Origin: an uncultured Anaeroplasma sp.
Lineage (GTDB): Bacteria > Bacillota_I > Bacilli_A > Acholeplasmatales > Anaeroplasmataceae
Direction: 5' to 3'
Assembly: GCA_945919465.1 (NCBI GenBank)
Contig: CAMEJG010000009.1
Location: forward strand, 1-49,661
Length of the DNA: 49,661 bases
The notes beneath the pieces are model-generated. The model made no database searches. It saw only the letters and a list, made by a program, of their open reading frames with translations, and was not told the origin of the DNA. Every line of letters begins with the position of its first letter. Position 1 is the stretch's first letter. The translations under genes were made by a program, and so were the position numbers. Positions 1 to 7,030 of the stretch are shown piece by piece.

Positions 1-2
1 TT

Positions 3-77
3 ATCCATCCTAAGCAATTAGTAAAAGATGAAAATGGTCTTAGAATTCCACCATATATGTTTATATTCATTTTATAA
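3..77 (+). CDS. 3' end of an unidentified gene
   Basis: An open frame enters from the left edge and ends at a TAA at 75-77, giving 24 residues ending in PPYMFIFIL. It is followed by a gene-free stretch up to the DUF1016 cassette. The fragment is too short to assign a family, and it could be a chance frame. Confidence 0.35.
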   Translation: MHPKQLVKDENGLRIPPYMFIFIL

Positions 78-142
78 ATTCATACATTTCATAATGGTTT
101 TTTGATGCATTTTGAGTTATTTTTGGTGAAAACTCGAAAAAT

Positions 143-230
143 CCGTTGAGACGAATTTTTAATTTTCGCTAAAAAAATCTCAAAGAAATAGAATTGCAAT
201 CTAGCAATAAAATGAAATATGTGATACAAT
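143..230 (+). promoter_or_regulatory. Cassette 1 boundary motif and promoter
   Basis: CCGTTGAGAC at 143-152 is the left edge of the repeated DUF1016 cassette; the same edge recurs at 1369. At 222-230 TGATACAAT fits an extended -10 (TGnTAnnAT). No convincing -35 is present, as expected for extended -10 promoters. Transcription would start near 236, just ahead of the leader peptide. Confidence 0.6.
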
Positions 231-256
231 AAGACTATCTTAAGGAGCTGGTAATT

Positions 257-301
257 ATGATATTACAATATGCCCAATTTAATATAACTATTATCCTGTA
301 A
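257..301 (+). CDS. 14-residue leader peptide of DUF1016 cassette 1
   Basis: ATG at 257 is preceded by AAGGAG and encodes MILQYAQFNITIIL, ending at TAA 299-301. The stop codon lies inside the left arm of a terminator-like hairpin (294-319). The same leader precedes the copies at 1483 (identical) and 28403 (one residue changed, I to T, frame intact). A good ribosome binding site and frame conservation suggest it is translated. A ribosome finishing the leader would cover the left arm and favour readthrough into the nuclease gene; that mechanism is inference. Confidence 0.6.
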   Translation: MILQYAQFNITIIL

Positions 302-325
302 GGCTTAAGCTTTGCAGGATTTTTT
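294..325 (+). terminator. Attenuator hairpin before DUF1016 gene 1
   Basis: TCCTGTAAGGC (294-304) pairs along all 11 bases (with G-T pairs) with GCTTTGCAGGA (309-319), around a TTAA loop and followed by six T. It has the form of an intrinsic terminator but lies between promoter and gene, so the nuclease gene needs readthrough. It overlaps the leader stop codon. Confidence 0.7.
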
Positions 326-347
326 GAGAAAAGAGGAAATAAATACT

Positions 348-1331
348 ATGATTAAAACAAAAGAAATAACAATTTTAGAGAAAGATTATTTAGAGGATTT
401 AAATAAAATAAAAGAAACTATTAGAACTAACCAAGCTAAAGCAATGGTTGTAGTTAATAGTGCCATGATTATGACTTATTATGAAATAGGTAGAATTATC
501 AATGAAAGAAAAATATGGGGAAATAAATATATTGAAAGATTATCCAATGATTTAAAAGATTATGGAAAAGGATATTCTATTCAAAATCTATATAGAATGT
601 CTTTATTTTCAAAAGAATTTTCAACTGAAGAATTTTTCTCACAACCTGTGAGAGAAATATCATGGGGAACTTTATCTAATATAATTATACCTAGATCAAG
701 CTCTCATGAAGAAATTTTATGGTATATCAATCAAACCCATAAAAATAGATGGTCAAGAAGCCAAGTAGAATTACAATTTAAAGCTAAAGCTTATGAAAGA
801 TATTTAATAAATCCAGATACTTCTATACAAGATAGTGAAGTAGCTATTAATTCTGAATTAAATGAAATAGTAAAAGATACCTATGTTTTAGATTTCATAG
901 GAGTAAATGATATAATTTCTGAAAACAAATTACAAAATAGTATATTATCTAATATTCAAAAATTTATCTTAGAACTAGGTCAAGGTTTTTCCTTTGTTAG
1001 AGAAAAATATAGATTACCTATTGATGATATAGAATATGAAATAGATCTTTTATTTTATCATATTCCTAGTCATTCATATGTTGTTATAGAATTAAAAACA
1101 ACAAAGTTCAAACCTGAATATATAGGACAATTATTATTCTATACAAATTATATTGATGAATATATTAAAAGCGATTTAGATTCGCCTACTATTGGTATTG
1201 TACTATGTAGTGAAGCTAATAGCGTTGTATGTAAAACAACACTTAAGAATATTAAAAATTTAGCAATTTCAAAATATAAGGTGATTGAAGAATTAACAGA
1301 GTATTTAGAAAGAAAGTTAAATGAAAAATAA
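348..1331 (+). CDS. DUF1016 (YhcG-type) PDDEXK nuclease, intact copy
   Basis: This 327-residue protein has an N-terminal DUF1016 helical region and a C-terminal PD-(D/E)xK nuclease-like domain. The core reads EIDLLFYH, then a VVIELKTT strand giving the D...ExK residues. ATG 348 follows GAGGAAATAAAT at good spacing; an upstream in-frame TTG at 312 lies inside the hairpin and was not used. Family members are common in defence islands beside restriction genes, but none are visible here. Residues about 85-125 differ strongly from the other two copies, while the last 130 codons are almost identical in DNA to copy 2. A role in DNA cleavage or protection is inferred. Confidence 0.85.
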   Translation: MIKTKEITILEKDYLEDLNKIKETIRTNQAKAMVVVNSAMIMTYYEIGRIINERKIWGNKYIERLSNDLKDYGKGYSIQNLYRMSLFSKEFSTEEFFSQPVREISWGTLSNIIIPRSSSHEEILWYINQTHKNRWSRSQVELQFKAKAYERYLINPDTSIQDSEVAINSELNEIVKDTYVLDFIGVNDIISENKLQNSILSNIQKFILELGQGFSFVREKYRLPIDDIEYEIDLLFYHIPSHSYVVIELKTTKFKPEYIGQLLFYTNYIDEYIKSDLDSPTIGIVLCSEANSVVCKTTLKNIKNLAISKYKVIEELTEYLERKLNEK

Positions 1332-1368
1332 TATTTTGAGTTTTTCTATCGCTCACCCACAAGGTAAT

Positions 1369-1456
1369 CCGTTGAGACGAATTTTTAATTTTCGCTAAAA
1401 AAATCCCAAAGAAATAGAATTGCAATCTAGCAATAAAATGGAATATGCGATACAAT
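1369..1456 (+). promoter_or_regulatory. Cassette 2 boundary motif and promoter
   Basis: CCGTTGAGAC at 1369-1378 starts the second cassette. The upstream region is nearly identical to that of cassette 1. The -10 TACAAT (1451-1456) is kept, but the upstream TG of the extended -10 has become CG, which may weaken it. Just upstream, 1342-1360 carries TTTTCTATCGCTCACCCAC, found again at 25095. Confidence 0.5.
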
Positions 1457-1482
1457 AAAAATATCTTAAGGAGCTGGTAATT

Positions 1483-1527
1483 ATGATATTACAATATGCC
1501 CAATTTAATATAACTATTATCCTGTAA
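1483..1527 (+). CDS. 14-residue leader peptide of DUF1016 cassette 2
   Basis: Identical in sequence to the leader at 257, with the same AAGGAG site. The TAA again falls inside the left arm of the following hairpin. Confidence 0.6.
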   Translation: MILQYAQFNITIIL

Positions 1528-1551
1528 GGCTTAAGCTTTGCAGGATTTTTT
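1520..1551 (+). terminator. Attenuator hairpin before DUF1016 gene 2
   Basis: Same 11-bp stem, TTAA loop and six-T tail as at 294-325. It lies between the leader peptide and the broken nuclease gene. Confidence 0.7.
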
Positions 1552-1573
1552 GAGAAAAGAGGAAATAAATACT

Positions 1574-2553
1574 ATGATTAAAACAAAAGAAATAACAATT
1601 ATTGAGAAAGGTTATTTAGAGGATTTAAATAAAATAAAAGAAACTATTAAATATAACCAAGCTAAAGCTATGGTAGTAGTTAATAGTGCTATGATTATGA
1701 CCTATTATGAAATAGGCACTATTATTAATCAAAGAAAAGTATGGGGAGCAAATATATTAAAAATCTAGCTAATGATTTAAAGGAATATGGGAAAGGATAT
1801 TCTTATGATAATTTAAATTACATGAGAAGATTTTCTTTTGAATTTTCTTATCATGAAATATTCGAGCAGCCTGCTCGACTAATTGCTTGGTTTACTTATG
1901 TAATTATTATGCAAAAGTCACATTCTCATAAAGAAATGCTATGGTATATTGAACAAACATATAAAAACAAATGGTCAAGAAGCCAAGTAGAACTACAGTT
2001 TAAAGCTAAAGCTTATGAGAGATATTTAATTAATCTAGATACTTCTATACAAGATAGGGAAGTATCTATTAATACTGAATTAAATGAAATTGTAAAAGAT
2101 ACTTATGTTTTGGATTTTATAGGAGTAAATGATATTACTTCCGAGAAGAAATTACAAAATAGTATATTATCTAATATTCAAAAATTTATCTTAGAACTAG
2201 GTCAAGGTTTTTCCTTTGTTAGAGAAAAATATAGATTACCTATTGATGATATAGAATATGAAATAGATCTTTTATTTTATCATATTCCTAGTCATTCATA
2301 TGTTGTTATAGAATTAAAAACAACAAAGTTCAAACCTGAATATATAGGACAATTATTATTCTATACAAATTATATTGATGAATATATTAAAAGCGATTTA
2401 GATTCGCCTACTATTGGTATTGTACTATGTAGTGAAGCTAATAGCGTTGTATGTAAAACAACACTTAAGAATACTAAAAATTTAGCAATTTCAAAATATA
2501 AGGTAATTGAAGAATTAACAGAGTACCTAGAAAGAAAGTTAAATGAAAAATAA
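1574..2553 (+). pseudogene. DUF1016 nuclease copy 2, frameshifted
   Basis: The gene starts at ATG 1574 like copy 1. It loses one base near 1746: copy 3 has GGGGAAGCAAA where this copy has GGGGAGCAAA, and the first frame then ends at 1768. The second part reopens at ATG 1741 (MGSKYIKN) and runs 270 residues to 2553 with an intact nuclease core. Reinitiation could make an N-terminally shortened protein. From about 2150 onward it differs from copy 1 by only a few bases, whereas its middle (GYSYDNLNYMRRFSFEF) is clearly different. It could act as a sequence donor for copy 1; that is inference. Confidence 0.8.
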
Positions 2554-2850
2554 TATTTTGAGTTTTTATTGACTATGAAAAATTTCCCGTTGAGAGGGGC
2601 TCACACATGTGTGATTTGAGGAAAAAAACAAAGTAATTATCTATGATAATTATTGTATATTCTTAAGAATTCTGTTATAGTTGCTACTATATTTTCTATG
2701 TAATTTATCTTGATGATAAGAAAATTAGTTATGGTTTTATTAAATAAAAAAGTGCTATATTACAAATAAGTTATTGTCAAACTTGTTGGTATCATATGAT
2801 ACAATAAAGTCGAAGAAGGTGTTGAAACGGATTATAATATAAGCGAAGAT
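2554..2850. other. Intergenic: cassette edge and palindromes
   Basis: CCGTTGAGAG occurs at 2587-2596. Directly after it, TCACACATGTGTGA (2601-2614) is a perfect 14-base palindrome. Upstream of the next gene GTATCATATGATAC (2789-2802) is a second perfect palindrome that overlaps the -10 TACAAT (2800-2805), so it is a likely operator for the downstream gene. Confidence 0.5.
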
Positions 2851-3435
2851 ATGAAAATTGTTAGAGAACTATTAAGCATAACTCAAGAAGAGTTTGCAGA
2901 TGCAATAGAAGTTGAAACATTAACAATTAAAAGAATTGAAAATGGTATAACTAGAACTTCCAAAAGAACTCATGATTTGTTTTATGATTTTGTCTATAAG
3001 AAGAAAATTTATTTAAATAAAATTAAGGAAATGTTTTATAAAGAAGAATTAACAAATGAGATATTATTATTTCATGGAGCTAAGTCAGCTATATTAGGTG
3101 ATATAAATATAAGTAAATCAAGGAAAAACAATGATTTTGGTCAAGGGTTTTATTGTGGTGAGTCATATGAACAATCAGCTTCATTTGTAGAAAACTTTGA
3201 AAATTCATCAGTGTATTATTTTTCATTTGACACTTCAAATTTAAAATGTATGAAGTATGATGTTAATCGTGAATGGATGTTGACAATAGCTTATTTTAGA
3301 GAAACATTAAATAAATATAAAGACTCTTCTATTATTAAAAACTTAATATCAAAATTAGATAATATTGATTATGTTATCGCTCCTACTATAGATAATAAGA
3401 TGTTTAGCTACATTAAAAAAGTTAGGTTATATTGA
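2851..3435 (+). pseudogene. HTH + DUF3990 protein, C-terminally truncated chimera
   Basis: The product has an Xre-like helix-turn-helix at residues 1-45 (LLSITQEEFADAIEVETLTI). A DUF3990-like domain follows (LLFHGAKSAI, SRKNNDFGQGFYCG, ending APTIDNKMFSYI). DUF3990 proteins resemble ADP-ribosyltransferase folds and often appear in toxin-antitoxin-like settings. The normal C-terminus is missing: from about 3408 the DNA matches the 3' end of the AlbA_2 gene at 26631 in another frame, so the last residues are junk. It is open from its own ATG and may be expressed, but is probably inactive. The palindrome over its -10 suggests regulation by its own HTH. Confidence 0.65.
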
Positions 3436-3520
3436 ACGAGTAGGTTCTAATAAGACTGGTTATTGGAAAGTGTTAGAATAAAAAATATAATATACTACCA
3501 CATATGATTGCTGCAGTAGA
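3408..3520 (+). repeat. Duplicated tail of the AlbA_2 regulator gene
   Basis: This stretch copies the 3' end and downstream region of the gene at 25309-26703 (matching about 26631-26745) with few changes. It contains the codons for IERVGSNKTGYWKV and the following AT-rich spacer. It is joined to the DUF3990 gene in a different reading frame, which marks a recombination junction near 3405. Confidence 0.8.
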
Positions 3521-3555
3521 AGATGCTTTAAAACATTTTAATATATTGTCTAATG

Positions 3556-3589
3556 AGCAAACTATTTAATATACGGTTTGCTTTTTTTT
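3556..3589 (+). terminator. Intrinsic terminator
   Basis: AGCAAAC (3556-3562) pairs with GTTTGCT (3576-3582) and is followed by a run of T. It ends transcription from the DUF3990/AlbA_2-tail region. Confidence 0.7.
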
Positions 3590-3660
3590 ATTATTAATAT
3601 AAATTCACTTTTTTTGTTCCGTTATGAAAAATATGCTGTTTCACAATGGTGTTGTCAAAT

Positions 3661-3720
3661 CCGTTGAGACTGGAGCCACCCCATTTCATTTTTTGCTATT
3701 TAGCAAAGTAAAAATGAAAA
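3661..3720 (+). repeat. Insertion-element-end-like repeat with hairpin
   Basis: Starts CCGTTGAGACTGGAGCCACC and continues with a CATTTCATTTT stretch, then a TTTGCT/AGCAAA hairpin (3692-3707). A related sequence lies at 47309-47361 in the same orientation and a partial inverted match at 26800-26842. The conserved part is CACCCCATTT plus the AAAGTAAAA hairpin arm. I read these as remnants of one kind of element end; no transposase remains. Confidence 0.45.
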
Positions 3721-3807
3721 GATTTTATGTTAATTATATTTGTATAATTAAAATGCTTAAAAATGATTTGATATGGTTTAAATCATTGCAGATATTTATA
3801 ATTTAAA

Positions 3808-3867
3808 TGAAAAAGATATTAGAAGAATTGAGAGTACTGCAATAAAAAAATGCGAAATGTTTTAAGG
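3808..3867 (+). pseudogene. C-terminal remnant of an HTH or sigma-like protein
   Basis: A short frame ends NEKDIRRIESTAIKKCEMF followed by TAA. The pattern is like the end of a sigma-factor region 4 or similar HTH, where an xVRRIExxAL motif is usual. Nothing of the body survives upstream. It is followed by a terminator at 3878. Confidence 0.3.
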
Positions 3868-3877
3868 AATAAATAAA

Positions 3878-3906
3878 AACAGGTCTAATAATGATCTGTT
3901 TTTTTG
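3878..3906 (+). terminator. Intrinsic terminator
   Basis: AACAGGTC (3878-3885) pairs with GATCTGTT (3893-3900), including one G-T pair, and is followed by seven T. It separates the remnant upstream from the promoter of the next gene. Confidence 0.65.
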
Positions 3907-3913
3907 TTTGGTC

Positions 3914-3943
3914 CATAAATAATGTTGCATTGAAAGATATTAT
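3914..3943 (+). promoter_or_regulatory. Shared upstream element, copy 1
   Basis: CATAAATAATGTTGCATT followed by a TATTAT box. The same element precedes genes or remnants at 5286, 7640 and 8139. The constant core is AATAATGTTGCATT (GTATT in copy 2), 5-7 bases before an AT-rich -10-like box. The core is too close to that box to be a -35, so it may be an activator or alternative sigma site. Confidence 0.5.
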
Positions 3944-3965
3944 GTAAGTGAAGGTGGTGTTATTA

Positions 3966-4217
3966 ATGGAAAATAAAAAAGATTTAGAAAAATTTGCAGG
4001 CGTATATGATAAAAGCTTCTTTTATAATTTGAGGTCTTTATTAATTATGTGTTTAGATGAAAATGAACATGTTTCAATTAATAGAATCCAACAAGAAATT
4101 GGGTGTGGATTTAATGTTGGAATGAAACTAAAAAACATTTTAATTGATTTACATTATATTAATGAAAAGGGATATGTGATTGTTAGTAAAGAAGAAATCA
4201 ATGAAATAGGGTGTTGA
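3966..4217 (+). CDS. Small winged-helix protein, FtsK-gamma-like
   Basis: An 83-residue protein. Residues about 38-66 (SINRIQQEIGCGFNVGMKLK) resemble the FtsK gamma winged helix, in which a serine-led helix precedes a GYNRA-like recognition helix. There is no motor domain, so it is probably a small DNA-binding protein. ATG 3966 sits after AAGGTGGTG, so I preferred it to the GTG at 3948. The next gene starts one base after its TGA, so the two are likely co-translated. Confidence 0.7.
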   Translation: MENKKDLEKFAGVYDKSFFYNLRSLLIMCLDENEHVSINRIQQEIGCGFNVGMKLKNILIDLHYINEKGYVIVSKEEINEIGC

Positions 4218-4218
4218 T

Positions 4219-5277
4219 ATGGAAAATAATTTTGTTTTAGATTTTATTAAATCAAAGGATATAAAAGAACATTTATTAAAGCTTAAATATAACTTTAGCA
4301 CATTAGAAAAAGCTTTTGTGATTTTTCATGCTGATCATAAAACTTTAAGCGAAAAACATGATGCTTATAAGCTGTTGATCGAAACTGAAAAGGATACTGA
4401 AATACTAAAACGTAATAATACTAATTATTATCCAAGTCTATTTGAGTTATTAAATAAGTATATGGAAATTGAAGATAGTATTATAAAAGAATTTTATGAT
4501 GAGGAAAATGCTGTATATCGCTTTAAGTATATGTGCTGTGATGATAAAGAATTCTGTGAAGATTTTTCTACCATTTATCCTACATTAGATGATTGTATGT
4601 TGCAATGTGAAACGGAAATTGCTGATGACGATGTAGTTAGATTTTATGTTGTAAGAAAAGATTCATTAAATCAAACTGGCGATTTTGTAGAATTAACTTT
4701 TAATCCGAGTGGAAAAATACTTTCTATTTATAAGTATCCTATGGATATTAAAGAATCTGATATTTTATCTACATTTGAAGGTATGTGGTTTCCAATACCA
4801 ATACCTTTTAAAAGAGGAGATATTATAATCCCTAATTTTATCTATCGTTATAAAAAACATGGTGAACCAATGGTGCTACTTAATTCAACAACTTGGAATC
4901 TCCAGGAATATTTAGAGAACGGATATACAAATAGAGACTATAATTTAGAAAAAATAAATAAAAGATTCGATAACTTACTTAAATTTGGTGATGATTCAGA
5001 TATGACTTTTACTGGATATTTTGTAACTGACGAAGGCGATATTTATCATGAATGTGATTGGAACTTCTTTAATTATGAATATTATAATGGTGATTATGAT
5101 GGTCATTTAAAGATGTTAAAGGTAATGTCTGCATTTGAAAAAGGAGAAGTTGATCTTACTTTTGTTTTAGATGCATATCAAAGAATAAAGGATTCTATTA
5201 AGTTAAACAATGATAAGAAATGTTTTAATTATATTAAAGAGTGGTATGAATCATTTGGTATAAAATTTGATGATTAA
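4219..5277 (+). CDS. Conserved hypothetical protein, 352 aa
   Basis: An acidic, cysteine-containing protein with no signal peptide or membrane segment. It has an N-terminal helical part (residues 1-95), then a mixed domain with FVELTFNPSGKI and MWFPIPIPFKRGDII strands, and a helical tail. It looks like a type of hypothetical protein widespread in gut Firmicutes, but I cannot name a domain or function. It follows the winged-helix gene by one base, and both lie behind the AATAATGTTGCATT element. The last bases of the gene and the next 70 bases recur at 7613-7690. Confidence 0.7.
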   Translation: MENNFVLDFIKSKDIKEHLLKLKYNFSTLEKAFVIFHADHKTLSEKHDAYKLLIETEKDTEILKRNNTNYYPSLFELLNKYMEIEDSIIKEFYDEENAVYRFKYMCCDDKEFCEDFSTIYPTLDDCMLQCETEIADDDVVRFYVVRKDSLNQTGDFVELTFNPSGKILSIYKYPMDIKESDILSTFEGMWFPIPIPFKRGDIIIPNFIYRYKKHGEPMVLLNSTTWNLQEYLENGYTNRDYNLEKINKRFDNLLKFGDDSDMTFTGYFVTDEGDIYHECDWNFFNYEYYNGDYDGHLKMLKVMSAFEKGEVDLTFVLDAYQRIKDSIKLNNDKKCFNYIKEWYESFGIKFDD

Positions 5278-5285
5278 ATTTATTC

Positions 5286-5320
5286 CATACATAAATAATG
5301 TTGTATTAACATATAAAATG
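5286..5320 (+). promoter_or_regulatory. Shared upstream element, copy 2
   Basis: CATAAATAATGTTGTATT then ACATATAAAATG, almost the same as at 7640-7672. It precedes a GAGGTAAATAAG ribosome-site remnant and a broken gene, so it now drives at most the remnant and possibly the Ntn-hydrolase genes. Confidence 0.5.
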
Positions 5321-5384
5321 TTGTTGCAAGGTAAAAGAAAGAGGTAAATAAGTTGGAAAAACTATATTGTATAGAGAAATGGCA

Positions 5385-5486
5385 TAGGATTTCTTAAAAG
5401 AAGCTAAGCTTGACTTGTCAATCGATGAAGATAGTAATTCGATTCAAGTACAAATCAATTTTGATATCTCAGATAACACCGATTAG
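5385..5486 (+). pseudogene. Remnant of a paralog of the duplicated-domain gene at 10897
   Basis: After a TAG the frame reads DFLKEAKLDLSIDED, then a segment with IQVQINFDI, and stops at 5484-5486. This matches the second repeat of the 10897 product (GLDVELELDIDDS, then VQVQINVKP). Only the start of one repeat remains, behind an apparently working promoter element and ribosome site. It points to a lost second copy of the kinase/vWA system. Confidence 0.55.
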
Positions 5487-5610
5487 TTTGCTTTGTTTTC
5501 TATAATATAGGTGCATAGGGAAGAAATTCCTAATGAAGAAAGGTATAGATAACACATGATAGTAAAAGTACACACAAGTAACTCAATTAATAGAAGGGGG
5601 AATGAATAAT

Positions 5611-6198
5611 ATGAGTTTAACAATTGCATTAAAACACGAAGGAATTATTTATATGGGGTCGGATTCTATAGCCTGTAGAGATGTAAAGCATTATCTTACA
5701 AATCCAAATAGTTACAGAATCTTTCCTGTAAAGGGATGTGACAACATGCTTATGTCTTTAGATGGAAGAATCGTAGAGCATAATGTTGCTAGATGTAATT
5801 ATTTAGTTCCAGAGACTGTAGCTATGAAGGGAGAAATTGATTTCGAATTTATGGTGAATGAATTTGTTCCACATCTATTTGATCTATTTGATGATAGACA
5901 TGTCTTAAAGTGTAAAGACAATGACTATTCCTGTGAATCAGATATGATTGTCGCCTACAGGGATAAGTTATTTGAAATATTCTCAGATGGAGCTGTAGTC
6001 GAATGTGACGATTATGCAGCAATCGGTAGTGGGGTTGAAGAAGCATTAGGAAGCTTACTTACTACATCAGACATTAAAGATCCTAAAGAAAGAATCTTAA
6101 TGGCATTAAAAGCTGGATTAGCTAACAAGATTAGAGTTGCATATCCATTAGTTATTACAAACACAGAAACTTGTGAATTTGAAACAATTGAAGAATAG
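5611..6198 (+). CDS. Proteasome-fold Ntn-hydrolase-like protein, paralog 1
   Basis: A 195-residue protein with the HslV/proteasome beta-subunit pattern. After Met removal Ser is residue 1, and Asp sits at position 17 in GSDS as in HslV and proteasomes. A late AIGSG turn (YAAIGSGVEEALGSL) matches the conserved region after the second sheet. The basic residue equivalent to Lys33 appears as Arg (SYRIFPV), so activity is uncertain. ATG 5611 was chosen because it lies 10 bases after AGGGGG and aligns with paralog 2; the earlier ATG at 5602 would bury the nucleophile. No HslU-type partner is adjacent, but an AAA ATPase is encoded at 11756. Confidence 0.7.
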   Translation: MSLTIALKHEGIIYMGSDSIACRDVKHYLTNPNSYRIFPVKGCDNMLMSLDGRIVEHNVARCNYLVPETVAMKGEIDFEFMVNEFVPHLFDLFDDRHVLKCKDNDYSCESDMIVAYRDKLFEIFSDGAVVECDDYAAIGSGVEEALGSLLTTSDIKDPKERILMALKAGLANKIRVAYPLVITNTETCEFETIEE

Positions 6199-6209
6199 GG
6201 TGTGATTTA

Positions 6210-6854
6210 ATGAGCGTTGTAATTGCAATTAAAGATAAGGATAAGGTTTATTTAGCAGCTGATAGCCAATGTACTTGTGGCGCATCAAAGTTAACTTTAT
6301 CAAATCCTAATAATTATAAGATTTGGAAGACAAAAGGCTTAGACAATTCAATTATGTGTCATACAGGTGCTTGTCGTGACATGGGAGTTATTAGATTCAA
6401 TAATTTCATACCTGAGACAAGAGCACTTCGTGGAGATATTGATATTGAATTTGTTCAAGGTGAAATGGTCTATGATATGTTCGATGCTCTTAAAGAATAT
6501 GAGTTTACAGAAAGTGAAGAAGGTCCTCATATGGCATCTGGATACTTATTTGCTTATAAGGATAAGGTCTATGAGATTTCTAGATGGATGTATGTTATCG
6601 AAATTGATGACTACACCGCAATGGGATCAGGTAGAGATAGTGCGATGGGTTCTTTAGCTGCTACAGTTGGAGAGCCAATTGAAAGTAGATTACTTAAAGC
6701 AGTAATAGCTGCAGCAAACATTGATCTATGTGTAGGTTATCCAATCATTATTACTGATACTGAATCATGTGAATTTAAGATATTCGATGAGGAAGATATT
6801 AAGAAGACACTAAAGATTGAAAACATATCTAGGACATCCAGAATGTGTTTATAA
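6210..6854 (+). CDS. Proteasome-fold Ntn-hydrolase-like protein, paralog 2
   Basis: A 214-residue paralog of the preceding gene, starting 11 bases after its stop and probably in the same transcript. Processing of Met would expose Ser1; Asp17 is present in AADS, and the Lys33-like residue is kept (NYKIWKT). AMGSGRDSAMGSL matches the conserved glycine turn. Both catalytic elements are therefore better preserved than in paralog 1, and a mixed ring of one active and one modified subunit is possible. Role unknown: peptidase, amidase or a sensing subunit are all open. Confidence 0.7.
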   Translation: MSVVIAIKDKDKVYLAADSQCTCGASKLTLSNPNNYKIWKTKGLDNSIMCHTGACRDMGVIRFNNFIPETRALRGDIDIEFVQGEMVYDMFDALKEYEFTESEEGPHMASGYLFAYKDKVYEISRWMYVIEIDDYTAMGSGRDSAMGSLAATVGEPIESRLLKAVIAAANIDLCVGYPIIITDTESCEFKIFDEEDIKKTLKIENISRTSRMCL

Positions 6855-6872
6855 ATTTATTAATAAGATGTT

Positions 6873-7010
6873 ATGAGTAAGATGAAACCTTATATTAGAT
6901 ATATCAAAAAGGAATACAATATAAAGATTCTTAAAAACATAATTGAAAAGGATCTTATCAATAAGAAGAGAGACAGTTACAATTATTCAAATGAATACCA
7001 TGCATATTAA
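6873..7010 (+). CDS. Possible 45-residue basic protein
   Basis: The frame ATG 6873 to TAA 7010 encodes a Lys/Tyr-rich helical peptide beginning MSKMKPYIRYIKKEYNI. It fits the gap between two same-strand genes, but its ribosome site is weak. It could be a small protein or a fragment of a larger one. Nothing identifies a function. Confidence 0.35.
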   Translation: MSKMKPYIRYIKKEYNIKILKNIIEKDLINKKRDSYNYSNEYHAY

Positions 7011-7030
7011 GAAAAGGTAGGTAATTAAAT

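Noticed and set aside
143-3670. Integron attC sites at the CCGTTGAGA motifs
   Set aside because: The classical core GTTRRRY needs a pyrimidine at position 7, and GTTGAGA has A. No integrase or consistent imperfect palindrome was seen.
3624-3806. 60-residue frame over the element-end repeat
   Set aside because: No ribosome site, and it runs through a hairpin repeat; composition is not protein-like.
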